A stretch of DNA of 64,000 nucleotides from Scortum barcoo. Lineage: Eukaryota > Chordata > Actinopteri > Centrarchiformes > Terapontidae. The stretch spans positions 13,694,528 through 13,758,527 of the forward strand of contig CM041546.1 of NCBI GenBank assembly GCA_023238725.1, given 5' to 3'. Of the stretch, positions 1-15,300 are shown one piece after another. The position numbers and the translations under genes are program-made. Every line of letters starts with the position of its first letter. Position 1 is the first letter of the stretch. Under the pieces are notes generated by a model. The model did not search any database. It saw only the letters and a program-made list of their open reading frames with translations, and was not told the DNA's origin.

Positions 1-82
1 AAAAAAACAGCACATGAAGTGAGCGTGAGCAACTACTGATGCATCCTCTTTAAATGTACTTGTTAGTCCTGTGGTAATGTAC

Positions 83-3000
83 CTGTAGTTGACTGTGGGT
101 CCTCCTCCAGGTTTGGACAGGGCCTTCTCTGGATAGCAGCCCAGACCTGCACTGATACAACCAGCCTCAGCGCCACACCATGCTGCATAGAAACGCATCC
201 TGAACACGAAGAATACAGCAATCATGTAGAAAAACCTGGTGACAGAAACAGAGGGGAAGAAAGGAAACATATATTATTTATCTCTATCTTAGAAAACAAC
301 TACAAGAATACCACTACTACTACTACTACTACTATTTCAAGCATCGGGAATCTTATTTGACTTGATAGGAATTATTATTAATTATTATTTCCTTTCCTAA
401 TAGCAATATTTATCTTAATCTATGCTTTGTTTTCATTTATTTGTCTTATTTCATTAGCCTTCCTATTCTGCGGCCAGACTCCTGAAACAAAATTAGCAGA
501 GGCTCATTGTGCATTCAGTATACTGTAATTTAACTTAATTGGCTAGGAGTATTCTGAAATTCATCATATTTAAAAAATTATTTCAACAAGAGCATGAGCT
601 ATATTTAAAGTATGTAGTTTGAAAGCTCCTATAAGGACTTCATATTCCTTCCAAAAAAAACACATTTTAAAATGTACATTTTCAAACTTCTTATTAGCTG
701 GACAAATATCTTTATTCTTGATTAGTCGCTTATACTTAATTCAATGTATTTTTCTATTTCTCATAAAATACTATATTAATACAACTCAATGACATTATAA
801 AAGTATGATATGGTGAATATATAACAAATATATAACACCTTTAACTGACATTGTTACTGTTATTCAAAGACATCATCTGGGCAGTAATACATCTTAACAA
901 TACCTAAAGAAAAAGTTCTGATCCAGAAAATCGTCTGTGCGAACGTAGGCCAGTGGAAAGAGAGAGTTGACAGCCAGGAACAGAGCGCCATAGACGGGAA
1001 CCAGCTTCAAACGCTGCAGGCATGGCACCCAACCAGGCAGGGACTGCGGGTTCGGCTGCCTCAGCCAGTCACCGTACGTTTGATATCGAAAGAATGGACC
1101 TTCATGGAGGGAGATGGAGGGATAAGACAAAGGGTAAAGGCAGTGTTGAAAAGACAGCGATAAGACAACAATAGAAAATCAGGATGATGCAAGACACAAA
1201 AGGGTGGACCAGTGGTGGACAGTGTGGTTGAGAGGAGAGTAAGAAAAGAGAGGCAATTCTAAATAATAGTGACAATAATGTGGACTCACACAATATTGGA
1301 CATGTGGCAGAGAGTGAGACAAAGAGAGACAACAGTTAAAATTCATGCAAACGCAAATAAACATCAGCAACACCACACATGAATACAAACAGCTTGCAGA
1401 TAAGCATAATTCTGAGAAGTGGGTGACATTTCTACCAACTTACCGGTCATTACACCGACATAACAGTAACTATAGGACAGAATATCGAAGAGAGAGGGCT
1501 CCTGGGACAGACCACCGATGACAGGAGACTTGGCAAAAGAGCTCACTTCCTTTTTCTTCTCTATGTGGAAGCTGTGCACCTCGTTCGCAATGCTCACCAT
1601 CTGAGTAGCAAACAGAAAGATACATCAGATGTCAATAAAAAGTGTGTGTGTAATCGATTCATCTGCTGGCTGTGATTCTGTACCTTGAGAGTGAGAATTA
1701 GCTGGATGGCATTGGCAAAAGGTGTTGGTGCTGGCAGCCCAAACCAAGTGACCAGCCGGAAAAAAAGGAGATAGAGGAAGGTCCAGCTGAGACTCAGCGC
1801 CGGGGCATGCCTTGTAGACAGAGACAAACATTATGAGGGAGTTTACATTTTCTTTACATGCACAGAATCTACAGTCCAGTTTATGTAGACTGGTTTTGTC
1901 CCCTCTGCACTTTTTTGCTTTACAGTACAGTTGAAACAATGATACAAACAAATGATAATTGGTTCATTATTTCGTTTTAAGCAAAAATGCAAAAATTTCA
2001 GCTAATTTGTGGCATTTCTTTGTCAGATCTAAATATAAATGTAATATCTTTGGAGTGTGAGCTGTTGTTTAAGCAAAACATGCTATTTCAAGACACCATC
2101 GTGGGCACTAACAAAATTGTGAAGGGCATTTTTCTCTTTGTCTTTTTAACTTCCACAGACTTATTACTGTAGTTGAAATTAAATAATGGACAGACAGATG
2201 AATAAACAATAGTTATATGGTACAGGTTTACTTTCCTGATGTATGTACACTAACAGTGTGTGTGTCATGTGGTGAAAAATCTTTGTAAAAGCATGCATGT
2301 TTGTCTCTTACTGCCAGCTGCTCTTTATAATAATCCATGTTCCAATCACCGTCACCAGAGAGTGGAGTGTGTGGATGTTACAGGTTGCGATAGTAATGGA
2401 GAGCCCCAAAAGAAGAGCTGCCCCCTGTTTCACCGGAGGACCTGAGGTAAAAGAAAACATACACAAATAAACCACTTACAACCATCTAGCAGACAGCTAC
2501 ATGGAAGAGAAAAGCAACAGAGACACAGCCTATCATGGTTTTGATGCCATAGAGGATATGCTGTAAATTTCAGCGAGTAAAAAGACAAACATGGTGTGAA
2601 AATATGTCACTTCCTGCTTCACACTCTGCTTCCTGCTTACACTGAATGTACTGACAGTCAACCAGGACATGTGCAACTCAAACAACAGACTTATCAACAT
2701 TTTCTGTATTGTATACATGCATGTATAGGGTATGTGTATGTGTATGTTTATGGAGAGCAACTTTTGTAACACACAGTATGTGTTTAAACACCCCACACAG
2801 AGATCTTCCAATCACCCCTTCCAGGATACATTTTCAAAAAAATAATTGAGGCCCAAAATGGACAGTCAGATGGAGCACTGCAGGCACCTCAGAGATAAAA
2901 GCTTTTCTATTTCCTTTTGTCACTTTTATGTGACAAAAGGAGAAGTATTCACAAAAACATCTAAACTGCAGTCGCAAAAGAACACAAGGTCGGGGCTGAG

Positions 3001-3737
3001 AAGCGTACTGAGGGGCTTAACGTAAGGTTAAGGAGCACAGAACCCTGGACAAGAGAAAAGATTCATTAAAGTCATCTTTCACTCTTTCACTATCATTCAT
3101 GGTCTCCCCAAACACCAGATTAAACATCACTAATCCTTAATAGCAGACTATGGAGCAGAGTCTGCTAAGCAGATTTCAACTTTCTTCATCCCTTCAAGAA
3201 CAAGAGCTATGAAGAAATGGTCCAGTATAAGTCATGTTTCCAGATACGTATGAAAATCTTCCTTCTTCTTTTTCTTCTAATGAGGCAATTTATGCTGAGG
3301 TGTATGCAAGAAACCCTTGTAACATTATGTGAATGGTGTGTTCATACAGACACGAAACATAAACGACAATAGACATGGCAATATTACATAACACAAAATA
3401 ACACCTGGGATGTTCTGGAAATATAATGTAGTAGGAAGTAGCTATGTGTGACCATGAGCATCCCTCATTAGTACATACATAATGTTAAAATTATACTGTG
3501 GTATTTGGTCTTAAGATGGCAACTGTAAAATTCTAACTCATGCCTTTTGGAGGACAAATTAAAAGATAAATCTTTTTCCACATGGAGCCAATATAAAAAT
3601 AAATAAAGCAGTTTATATGTGTCTGTAACTTGGGTTGAAAGCTTGCAGTCTAAATACTCACTGAGGTAACGGAAGAGGAATCCGACAGGGATGGAGGCAG
3701 CAAGAATTCCCAAATACACCAGCTCATCAGGAGACAT
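83..3737 (-). CDS. mboat7: Lysophosphatidylinositol acyltransferase 1 (MBOAT7), 5' part only
   Basis: MBOAT7 is a multi-pass ER membrane enzyme that transfers arachidonoyl groups to lysophosphatidylinositol. Six coding exons are visible, all minus: 3662-3737 (starts MSPDELVYLG), 2312-2441, 1684-1810, 1444-1600, 904-1099 and 83-235. They total 839 nt, about 280 residues, against roughly 470 for the human protein. Phases match at every junction and all sites are GT-AG. Diagnostic matches to human MBOAT7 include IPVGFLF, HTLHSLVTVIGTW, GLPAPTPFANAIQL, LSYSYCYVGVMTG and PGGGPTV. The catalytic His/Asn half and the stop lie beyond the left edge. A 5' non-coding exon probably ends at 5610 (CACTG|GTAAAT). 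The next gene upstream is rps9, on the same strand. The identity is secure; only the non-coding exon is uncertain. Confidence 0.95.
3251..3453. repeat. Diverged direct duplicate, copy 1
   Basis: About 200 bp shared with 5157-5367 in the same orientation. Collinear blocks include CCTTCTTCTT, the GAGGTGTA-GCAAGAAA stretch, TGTAACATTA, GTGAATGGTG and GGGATGTT. Identity is roughly two thirds to three quarters by eye. It is in the 5' intron of mboat7 and no element family was recognised. Confidence 0.7.
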
Positions 3738-3842
3738 CGCTCTGCTGGCACAGAAACACAGATCAGCTCCAAACTTGCTTATTTAGAAAACTACACACAT
3801 ATTAAACATCACTGATGGACAACTCAAAATTACGTGTAAACA

Positions 3843-3895
3843 AGATAGATAGATAGATAGATACTTTACTTTATTGATCTCCAAGAGAAATTAAC
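3843..3895. repeat. GATA microsatellite with fish LINE-type tail
   Basis: A short (GATA)n run is followed at once by ACTTTATTGATCTCCAAGAG. That is a diverged form of the tail that accompanies many fish non-LTR retrotransposon ends. It lies in the 5' intron of mboat7. The exact family cannot be named by eye. Confidence 0.6.
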
Positions 3896-4719
3896 AACAA
3901 CACAGAGAAAAGCATGACGGACACGATGAAAGCGACTCATACGGGCAATATGACACAATCCATTTCCTGAAACAAACACTGAGCTGGTGATGCTAAAAAT
4001 GTCTAGTTTTATTGCGACTACGTCAGAAATATATCAATTCAATCCTACAGGAGGTTTTGAGGATGCTGTGAGCGATAGGTCACATATACTGCAAAGTGGG
4101 GGTTATACATTTTACCCCAAATTTACATACAAAGAATGAGGACACGGTGTAATTATGTTACTAAAGCCTGAACAATCTGCTTTTTTTTCATGTCATGAAT
4201 TTAATTTCCCTCTGTGAACATGTTTTTTTGAAGCCAAATTTTAGTAATTAATTAAAACAGCTACTTCTAATGTTCTTAATTAATACAGTTTCCTTTTTCT
4301 ACCACTTCTCTCCGCATTGTCAAACTTAATTTGCCTAGAAGTACTCCTCAAGGGGATGAAATTGAAAGTAGTATTTAGGTATTATTACTGATCAGAACTT
4401 GCCATTTAAACTGTACATTGAAAACCTTGTTCCCAAACTGAAACTCAGAAATAAAATTTCTCAGAAACACTTTCAACAATGTTTTTTACATTTACTGGAC
4501 TAAGGTGATCTTCAGCCACCGCTCAGGTGCATTTATAAAATGTAGCAGTTGGATACTGAATACCAATGTACTCTAGGTTTTATTACTGGCTGTGGAAAGA
4601 CCACTGTTCCTGTATACTGCTGCTGAGTGGACATCCCTCCATGTCAGCAGACCTTTGCACTGGTTGACTTTTTTTATACTACCCTCTGCATGAGCTGGTT
4701 CTCTTACCTGTGTACATAC

Positions 4720-5102
4720 ATATCTAAAAATCTAACTACCAAATTCTAACCAAATTAGAATAAAGCAAAGACAAAAATAAGTTGCCCGTATACTTCCTGA
4801 ATAATTTACAGAAGGACCTGAAACTGTCAGAGCTGGTTACAATAGAGGAATTTAAGTTAAAAAAATACTCAATGTGATTGCTTCTAAAGTCTTACAAAAA
4901 GCTTTTCTTTTAGAAATTGTACTTGTTTCTGTACCATTATTTGATTTTGCCCTTGACCTGGTATTGCATATCAACTGGATAATGTGTTCACTTTGTATAT
5001 TTGTGGCTTTGTATTGTTTTGTGTTTATGCTACTCTGTTGCCCAGGTCACTCTTAATAAATAAGTTTTAACTCAATGAGTCTTTCACCTGATTAAATAAA
5101 GC
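4720..5102 (+). repeat. Degenerate LINE 3' tail
   Basis: The stretch ends in TTGCCCAGGTCACTCTTAAT, then CTCAATGAGTCTTTC and CCTGATTAAATAAAG. This is the recurrent 3' tail of a LINE family common in teleosts. The short hydrophobic ORF at 4874-5056 lies inside it and is not a gene. Confidence 0.6.
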
Positions 5103-5156
5103 ACATATACACCAAAAATGATCAAAACTTCAGGGTGTATTTCAGCCCCTCCATGT

Positions 5157-5367
5157 GAAAATAAAATCGTCCTTCTTCTTTCTTTTCTAGTGAAGCAATT
5201 TCCGGTGAGGTGTACGCAAGAAAACCATGTAACATTACTGTGAATGGTGCTCGAATAAAAGCGTTCATGAAACACAAGTGACAACACATGACAACATTAC
5301 AAAGAGAGGAATAACACGTGGGATGTTTTGGGAATTTAATGCGGTGGGAAGTAACTGGGTTAGTGAC
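5157..5367. repeat. Diverged direct duplicate, copy 2
   Basis: Partner of 3251-3453, about 1.9 kb away in direct orientation just inside the probable first intron of mboat7. The same blocks occur in the same order with small indels. Confidence 0.7.
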
Positions 5368-5609
5368 AGCACAAGGGAAGTTGCTTCTTTGATCACTTTC
5401 ACTAAATATTTTAATTGACTCTGGGTTCGTAAAATCAGCTCGTCTTATTCAAAACACGCCCAACATCGCTGTTTAGCCTTTAAAAAGGTTTCTTTCGGGT
5501 TGAGTTTAAGCTTTAACACTGGGAACAGCGTCACTGCTTTATAAATACTGATATAGATGAAAATAATGTCTGTAAGAGGTCAAAGCTCGGCAGTAATGGT
5601 TGTATTTAC

Positions 5610-5854
5610 CAGTGTCAGTATGCAGGGAGGCACACGGCTGCGAAACATTTGCGCAGAGGCGTTACCATAGTGACGGGCTGTTTAATTAGCAAAAGAGACT
5701 CTAAAACCTTTTTATTACTTACATTTATATCGTATCAGATCACCACAGGTCCCTTACTCCAGCAGAGCCGCACACGCACAGCTACAGACACTCACAGCTC
5801 ACGGGGAGAGTTCACTTCCTGGATTAGATATATGACGTCACTAAGTGGGCGGGG
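5610..5854 (-). promoter_or_regulatory. Probable mboat7 first exon and promoter (CRE and GC box)
   Basis: A donor-like site (CACTG|GTAAAT) lies at 5610 on the minus strand. Above it are a perfect palindromic CRE, TGACGTCA, at 5833-5840 and an Sp1-type GGGCGGGG at 5847-5854. This is the only promoter-like cluster between the mboat7 start codon and the rps9 3' end. The transcription start site is inferred, not seen. Confidence 0.5.
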
Positions 5855-6174
5855 TGGTACCATTTGTCCAGGGGTGTGGACTGTACCATTATGACATGAA
5901 TAAAACGCACGTATTGGTATCTACAGCACTGTATAACCAGTATTATTCCATTTGAAAGTAAATCAGTTTCCTCTGCATTATGCTGCCATTATATTCAACC
6001 TCATGTTCATGACCAAAACTAAAAGCCTGTAGAATTACAGTTCAGACTTATTACAGCAAATATTTTAGAGGGAATAAACCAAACAACTCAATATTCTGGT
6101 CAGACCACAGATTTTTTTATTGAAAATTGACAGAACAGGAAGTATCAGGAGGCACTCCCTGGAGGACACACTTC

Positions 6175-7639
<1,465 letters not shown>

Positions 7640-8440
7640 TTAGAGGTGCCTGCAACATGAAATGCATGGTTGGTCAATGTAAGCAAATTAAACACCATTA
7701 TTTCTTAAATGGAGTTTAGGGCTAAACAATGACAAAATACTGTTGTGATTATGTTGACAAAAGCTGTTAAATGTTATTTTAAATTTTACATCCCCAATGG
7801 AGGATAAATATTTCAGGAGATCTCCAACAATGACCTCAAACTACAGGTTAATGTCTGCACACATTTAACACATTCTGCTGGATCAGAGTTCAGCCTCAAA
7901 ACTACAGCCAAGTTCATTTTTAAATCAAACGTTTCACTACACTTGGAAAAAAAACAAAACAAAAAAAACATCGTGTTAATTTATAAGAGTCCGACACCCT
8001 CATTATACACTTCGTGCATATAGTATATATACAGTTAAACCAGATCATTTCGGCGTCTCTACCTTCCCACCACAAAAACGTGTACAAATTATGTATTTCG
8101 ATTTTATGTGCATTCTCACAACTCACTGCTACGCCATAAACCATCCATTAAATGTGTTAAGAACTACATAAATTAATCTAAATAAGCAGCAGAAGGTGGT
8201 CATTTGTCAGCCTGAGGACCAGGCCGCAGCTGCACCACGTTGTTCAACATGACGTTAGCTTAGCAGAGCTATCACTCAATACTTCAACAACCCGTGACAA
8301 AATAAAAGTTTTAGTGATTTAAAACCTGAGTTCGATCAAACTATTATCTTTCCACAGCGCTGCCTCTGCATTTTTGTACATTTAAAAGCTCCGGAGGCGG
8401 TAATTCGTGTTGTGAATTAGCATGAGGCTGCTAGTCGTAC

Positions 8441-8471
8441 CTGTCTCGCTCAGGCTCGCGCAGTAAAGAGG
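8441..8471 (-). promoter_or_regulatory. rps9 first exon with 5' TOP-like start
   Basis: The minus strand reads CCTCTTTACTG from 8471, a terminal oligopyrimidine start as expected for ribosomal protein mRNAs. It ends in GAGACAG|GTACGA at 8441, a usable donor that would splice to the acceptor at 7649. The surrounding 8400-8560 region is GC-richer than its neighbours. The TSS is inferred from the TOP motif. Confidence 0.65.
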
Positions 8472-8633
8472 ACGTTAGAGGAAGTTCACATTCACTTATA
8501 GGGCCGGCGCGAGGACTGCATATCCCATCATGCCCCGCTGCGGCCGAACGGAAGTGGGGATTTTGATGTGGTCGCCGCCTGTGGGTCAAACTGGAAACAA
8601 CAGCTGGGAACACTAAAAGGCAAGAGCTTCAAA

Positions 8634-8657
8634 TGTGTGTGTGTGTGTGTGTGTGTG
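8634..8657. repeat. (TG)n microsatellite
   Basis: Uninterrupted GT dinucleotide run between the rps9 and rbfox1l 5' ends. Confidence 0.9.
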
Positions 8658-8927
8658 CTCCTATGTGCCTGCAGATATGTGTGTGTAATAAATGTGATTC
8701 ATGTTGACATGTATGTGAACGTAATAATAGCTCTAATGGTCAGTCCTTTAAATATTAGGGTCCACAAGGAGCCAAATGACCTGCTCTGGATTCAGGGTTG
8801 TGTCTGACACGGACCCCCCTGTTTAACAAGATGTTGTTGTCCAAGTCTGTCACAGGTAGTGAGAGATCTTGTGTGTAAGAGGGAGAGGGTGGTAAGGTGG
8901 TAAACTAAGGGAGAAGGACATGGGTGA

Positions 8928-8937
8928 CTATTTATAT
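8928..8937 (+). promoter_or_regulatory. TATA/MEF2-like site upstream of rbfox1l
   Basis: CTATTTATAT lies about 390 bp before the rbfox1l start codon. It fits both a TATA element and a MEF2-type motif, which would suit a gene known for muscle expression in zebrafish. The TSS cannot be fixed from sequence alone. Confidence 0.35.
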
Positions 8938-9323
8938 ACCTCTGAAATGGGACCCTGAGCATGTGTTTCTGTCCGTCAGGCTGCGTGATGAACTGATGGA
9001 CACACAGAAGCCCACTTGCTTTCTCTTTCACTGCTCTATATCCTGTCTTTTCCGGACGGGACGTCGGTTGTTTTGTGGACTTTTTTTGTGTTTTCTTCTT
9101 TGGCTCATCTGCGAGGTTAAAGAGTCTTAACCTTCTCTCCCCCACTCCTCACCCTCTTGGATCTTTTGTTTCCTCGCGTTGGGATTTTTCCTCTTCTTTT
9201 ATCTTCCAGCCTGATTGCCTGCTCTCCTGTGTGCACATCAACCTTTCCTTTTCCCCTGCTCTCCTTTTCCTTTTCCTCCCATCTTCCGCCGTTCCTTGTT
9301 TCCTTGTGCGTGGTTTTTGGGCC

Positions 9324-12300
9324 ATGCTCTCCTCACCCACTGTGATCCTCCAGCCTTATGGACTCCCTGTCTACCCACAGACAACCACATGCTACCCCAG
9401 CATAGTTCAGGTAAACTCGCCTTCGTTTGCTATTCAAGATCTTCTCACTTGTTGCACATAAATAGTTTGTCTTCACTGGTGTCCGTTCATCAAATGTTCA
9501 GCCTGTCAGGCAGCTTAGAGTTTTTGAGTCTTTATCTAGGGATAAAGTGAGAAAATAAAAGACTAGAAGTGTTATTAAATGGATTAAAATGTGACTAAAA
9601 TCCATAGTTTAAGGTTGGAACTAATAATTACTTTCACTACAGGTCATCAGCTACTGATACATTTCTCTGTTTATCAGTTGGTTGATCCCAAGTTGACTTG
9701 TTAATCAAAAATAATAATTCTACTATTATAGCGGATTAACAGATTTAAAAATATTGACATTAAAGAAGATGAAACCAATTTATTTTTAAGCATGTTTGCA
9801 TTAAAAAGACTGAAACAATTAATTGATCATCAAAAATTGACAGTTTTCCTGTTGATCAACTAATCATTTCAGCTTTTAATACGTTTTTATTGTAAATCAG
9901 AAATGAATGTCAGTGTAACCATCGTGACAGTATATTCCCACAGGGGAAAGAAACATTTAATTAGTAAGAAGAAACCAAAGGGACCTTACTTCCGTAACTT
10001 AATGAGTTACAGCTCAGTTCTAATTTAATTCAGTGATGTGTTGCTTAATAGTGACTCTTTGATTAGCGGAGCAATCAAAGAGGCATGACGGGAGCTGAGC
10101 GAGGTACAATGATTGCGAAAGATCTTATTTACTTAATACTAAGGACACGCTAGGGGTTATCTTTAGTCCACTGGTCTCAGTGATGCCAGCAGACCCTGTG
10201 TGTTTGTGTGTGTGTGTTTGACATACCAGTAATGCCACAATGCATCTGGTATCTCTCTACCTTGTCTCTAGTCTTCACACCAGCTGTATTTTTAGCCCTC
10301 TTCTCCTGAGCAGATAATCACAGGAGGAGATTCTGTCACCTATCGTGTTGTCTGCAGCCAGCTGCACTTAAAATAGGTGTGAAACCTGCTTGTTGTGCAT
10401 TTAAATATTGAGAATTTTAGCTGCTTGAGCACAGTAGTTTCTTATTTGAGAACATTTACAGGGGAACAGGTGTAGAACGCGGCATTGAAGGGCACTTAAA
10501 CTGCAAAAAACTTTCAAGCCCTGAGGAAAACATCCTGATATTTTTACTACTTTAAAATGTCACAAGTCCAAGGACTGAACCCTCCTTTAGCAGTTTTCCT
10601 GTATAAATTTCTGTATGATTGAAGAGTAGCATGTGTTAAAAGAATGTCGGCTTGACATCCAGTCAGGGGCCTTTGTGAAGGGCTAACTTAACTCATCACT
10701 CATCATTTTACAACACAAGGTTGTATAAAAAGTGTCACCTACTGTCTCTCCCCCTTTACTGTGTCCCATCATTATCAAGACCCATAATAAAAGCCAAAAA
10801 CTCCTCTATATTTCATCTCTTAAATCTCAAAATTAATTTCAAAAATATTATTAAAGGAAGCTGGAGAGGCAGGATGAGTGGAAAAAAGAATATTTAGTTT
10901 CATTTAATAGGCTACGTGTTGGCTAGCATTTGTAACTTGGCCGGCACTAGAAGGCCACATCTGCAGTTAGTGTCGTCTGTGTGTAAATCCTGTGGCAGCT
11001 GTCCCAGCAGGCACCTGGCTCAGAGCCGTTGACCTATGACCGCAAACTGACAGCTGAGGAGGGAGACGAGAGAAAAAAGGAACAAATGGAAATCAAAAAA
11101 AGCCTGCAAGGGGAGAGGGGGGGACGGAGTGTCTATACGCCTGCTGACACTGTGATACTGGTTACTGTTTGAATACAAAGCAGAAGAGGAGGACTGGGAG
11201 GGATATCTTACAGATTGTCTTATCACATCACCTGTCTCTTTTTCTAATCTGTGAGGAGGGTTGATGTACTCGCACATGGGTGGTTTCTTGAGGTAAATGG
11301 GACACAATACAGGCCCAACTTGGTGTTGACACGTTTGAGAGCATGTTCCAGCAGAAGTTCACACTGGACTGAGACCTAATGGAGACTTCCTCATTACTCT
11401 GTACTCTCCAGAATTAGAAAGAATTACAGCAGCACACAGTAGCAGTGTATCCTTCCATTTCAATTAATTTACATTTCCATTGTATCTTGCATCGCAAGGA
11501 AAAGCTGAGGGAAAAAAACCCAACATGTTAAACATTATACTTACTAAACACTGTAACTGTGAGAACATTAGCGGGATGATGTCAGCTCAAAGCAAAGCTG
11601 TACTAAGTAAAGTATGACTCTTATCACATGTCTTGTTCACACACTGCATGAAACATAATAGTACTTCACAACATTTGTGCTAAACGCAAATATTATAAAC
11701 ACATAGCTGCAGTGCAACCAATGTACGCACGTCTTAAAACACAAGCTGGCTGCATTACATCAGATGTGAGTGTATTATTACCTCTGTCTTACTGAGAGCT
11801 CTCATTAGACAGACCAAGGAACAGAAAAGTTCAAAAATCTGTCCAAAAGAAAACACAACAGAGATCTGATGTACTTTGACACAGCCAGCTGGAGACTTTT
11901 GTGTCGCAGTTCGAGAACTTGACCTACAGTCGATGTTCCTTAAACCCCATGTGCTCCAATACCTTCTTTATTGTATCCTACATTTCCTACATTTTTCACA
12001 CCTCATAAGAGCAACAGCTGATGGAGAGATACATGAGAGGTTATGAAATGACAGACGAGAGAGTTTTTAATTATAATAAAGCCTTCCAAATCCTGAAGCT
12101 GGCTGACAAACTTGTGGCATTTTGCATGTAAGGCCACGTGGATATAAGTTCAAAACTCTAAAAGTCTGTTTGGATGCAGAGACAGAAGAAGCTTTGATTA
12201 CATGAAAATAGTTTGAGGTTGATGAGATGGAAACACTGATGCCACTAACATGTCTGTCCACTGAGTATGAAGCTGCAGCTGGCTTCCAGTTAGCTTAGCT

Positions 12301-15300
12301 TAGCATAAAGACTGGAAACAGGGGAAAACAGATAGCCTGGTTCAATCCAAAAGTAACAAAGTCCACCTGCCAGCCCTGTTAAAGCCCATTAATGACACCT
12401 TATATCTCATTAGTTTAATCCTTGCAAAAAGCAAAGTATAAAAACTACGAGCCAGGCTAGCTGATTCCAGTCTTATGCTAAGCTAAGCTAACCAGTTGCT
12501 TGCTGTAGCTTTATATTACCACACAGACACGAGAGTGGTATCAACCTTCTCATCTGCATTCAAAATATACAAGAAAAAAGAATAATCAGTAAATAATTAA
12601 AAAACTACAGGTACTTATTTGGGGGAATGGATCTGTTTGGATCATTAATTCGACCCAGTGCGTCATATTAAAGCTGTTTATATAAAAAAAAGTGAAGGTC
12701 TCCCGGAGTCCGACTTAAAGGATCGCGAACGTCACTACAAACATTTCTCACGTCTCTCCTCTTCTAAATCGTTTTAAATAAATATATCATCTCACTGAGA
12801 TAAATCAAGGCTGCTGTTTCAAAGTCACTGAAACATTGACAAAATTGACCCAGCTGTATTTCACGAGGTTATATTATGTTGTATGTAAAATCCTTATGAT
12901 GCAAAATATTTCTAGTTGTAAGATACACAAAATAATGAATGAAGTGCTTCATCCTAAGCTGTTTTCAAGTGAACACACTAGGGAAAATGTACACAGAGTA
13001 GTTCCCATATCTTTTAGTATGATGTGATTATCTGTGTTGTCCCATCCTGTCTTCTAATGAAGACATGTTTTACGTCACTGGTTATCCAATACATGTCATT
13101 CAGAATAGAACAGAAACCAGAAATCAAGATTAAATTATTTTAAAAGTAAAGCCCGAAGTTATTTGAAAAGCAAGGTGGGGGATATATTGTTTAAGAAATG
13201 TCTCTGTAAAAGCAATAAAACCACGCTGGCCTCTCAAATGTGGTATTCTTAGAATCGACCTTTAGCGTGATATACTGACTTGCAACTGAAGGAGCATTTA
13301 CATTCATATATACCTCATCTCGGGGGCAGAGCTCTGTCTGCAGGCTGGGCTGAGTGTGTTCATGAGTGTGTAAACTGAAGGCAGGGTGTGTCTGGGGGGG
13401 AGCATGGATGAGGTGATTGATGGTTACAAATGACCACAGCTGGTGTGCCCCCCTGGTCCCTTTTGCTCTGGCAATCATTTGATGTGATTGGTGGATGAGT
13501 AGAACTTATGGTGTGGTAGGCGGGTGGTCGGCTGGCATTAAAACATGCTGCAGTTGTTGGATAATGCATCAGAAGTCAAGGAATTCAGTGAAGGGGTAAG
13601 ACAATGCTTTTAGCTGCTCATTGGATAATTCGCTTGTATCAAGGCTGAATAGGATGGTTGTGCTTGCCTGTTTCTGGGCAGTTCAGAACTGGCTCCACAT
13701 GTGCTTACATCTACATTTCCAGGCTTAATTTCTCTTTCCTACTTGAGGGAGTTAAAAAGAGCTTGGTTGTTTTTTATGGTGTGATTTGATGGAAATGAGG
13801 CTGTACTGTGCAGATCTTTTGATGTGACCTGTCTGATATCTCTGCCAGCAGGGCAGCTACTAACACGTATTTTCATCATTGATTGTTGACAGTTTTTTCA
13901 ATTAATTGATAAACTTGTTCTGTAAAAGGTTAAAAAAAAAACATAAAATGTCACCTGTCACAATTTCCTTTGTTTAACATTTTTTACTTGACAAATGATG
14001 AATTATTTAACAAAGACACTGCTACTTCATTTTCTGGACCAATCTACTAAGTACAAATGCAAATACTCTGTTACAAGTAAAAGTATTTCTGTAAAAAGTT
14101 TACTTATCTAAAAGTACAAAAATATTAGCATCAGTATATACCAAAAGTTAAAGTCCTAGAGTAAGGTATGTCATATTATTAGATTATAACTTTTGATGCA
14201 TGACTGTATACATTACTATAAAGTTCCTGCTGGTAACTCAAATTAATTTATATAGTGATGGGAGCTTTGTGAATGTCCTTCCAGGGATCAGTAATGTTTT
14301 ATCTTTTCTTAACCCATAATTATATATCATGATTCATTTGTTGATCATATTTTCTATTTTTTATTTGTAAAGTACCTTAAGGTATCAGATAAATGCAGTG
14401 AAGTAAAAAGTACAATAGTTGCCTCTGCAATATAGCTGAGTAGAAATATAAAGTTTCAGTTGCATGCAGAAATTCAAGTAAAGCACCTCATTAATTGTAC
14501 CTTTTTAGTCCTTTTAATTTTAGTATTTGATCCACAAACATGCATTTAGACATCTAGACCAGATGTGTTTTTAACATTATACACGTTCCTTCTGTCTTTC
14601 TCAGACTTTAGAAAAAAACTGTGTTTATCTGACATCTTAGTTTATGCCCCTTTTATATTTATGTATCATAAATGATATATTCAAACCCATAACAGTTGAT
14701 GATTGTAAAAGCATAGGAACTCTAACAGTAACAACATAGTGGTAAGTTTGTTTACACCTCCAACATGTGATAACTTGTCTGCTATGGGTGGCTGATTCCT
14801 CCCTCCCTCTTCAACAGGGAGGCCCCACCCAGGAGGCTGGCCCCGGCAGCGGCGACCCCACCCTGCCACAGGTCTATGCCCCTCCTCCCTCCTACCCCCC
14901 GCCAGGTCAAGGCCCACCAACATCTGCGGGCAGACTCCCACCTCTTGATTTTAGCTCTGCACATGCCACTTCAGAGTACCCTGAACACCCCCAGCTCAGA
15001 GTCTATCAGGGCCCTCAGCACGACGGGGCGGAGACTCTGGCCTCCAGTAACACGGTAAGAACAGTTTGTGAATGTAGTTCACATCATGACAAGAAATTAA
15101 TCTCCCAATAAAATATGATCTTAAGTAAGTTAAGATAAGAAGCCCTGCTGCTACAGGTAGTGTATCCATATGTCCTATCAGAGGAACATGGCCAGATAGA
15201 GTTTCCTTCTATATTTAGAGCCCCACTTCCACTGTTATGTCCATGTACGGGAATGCCACTCACACTCTACACAGCAAAGTGTGTGTGTGTGGGAGGGGGG

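Noticed and set aside
4874..5056. 60-codon hydrophobic frame resembling a small membrane protein
   Set aside because: It is part of a LINE 3' tail.
12301..12495. Inverted GCTTAGC blocks as a regulatory hairpin
   Set aside because: They are the ends of a common percomorph interspersed repeat.
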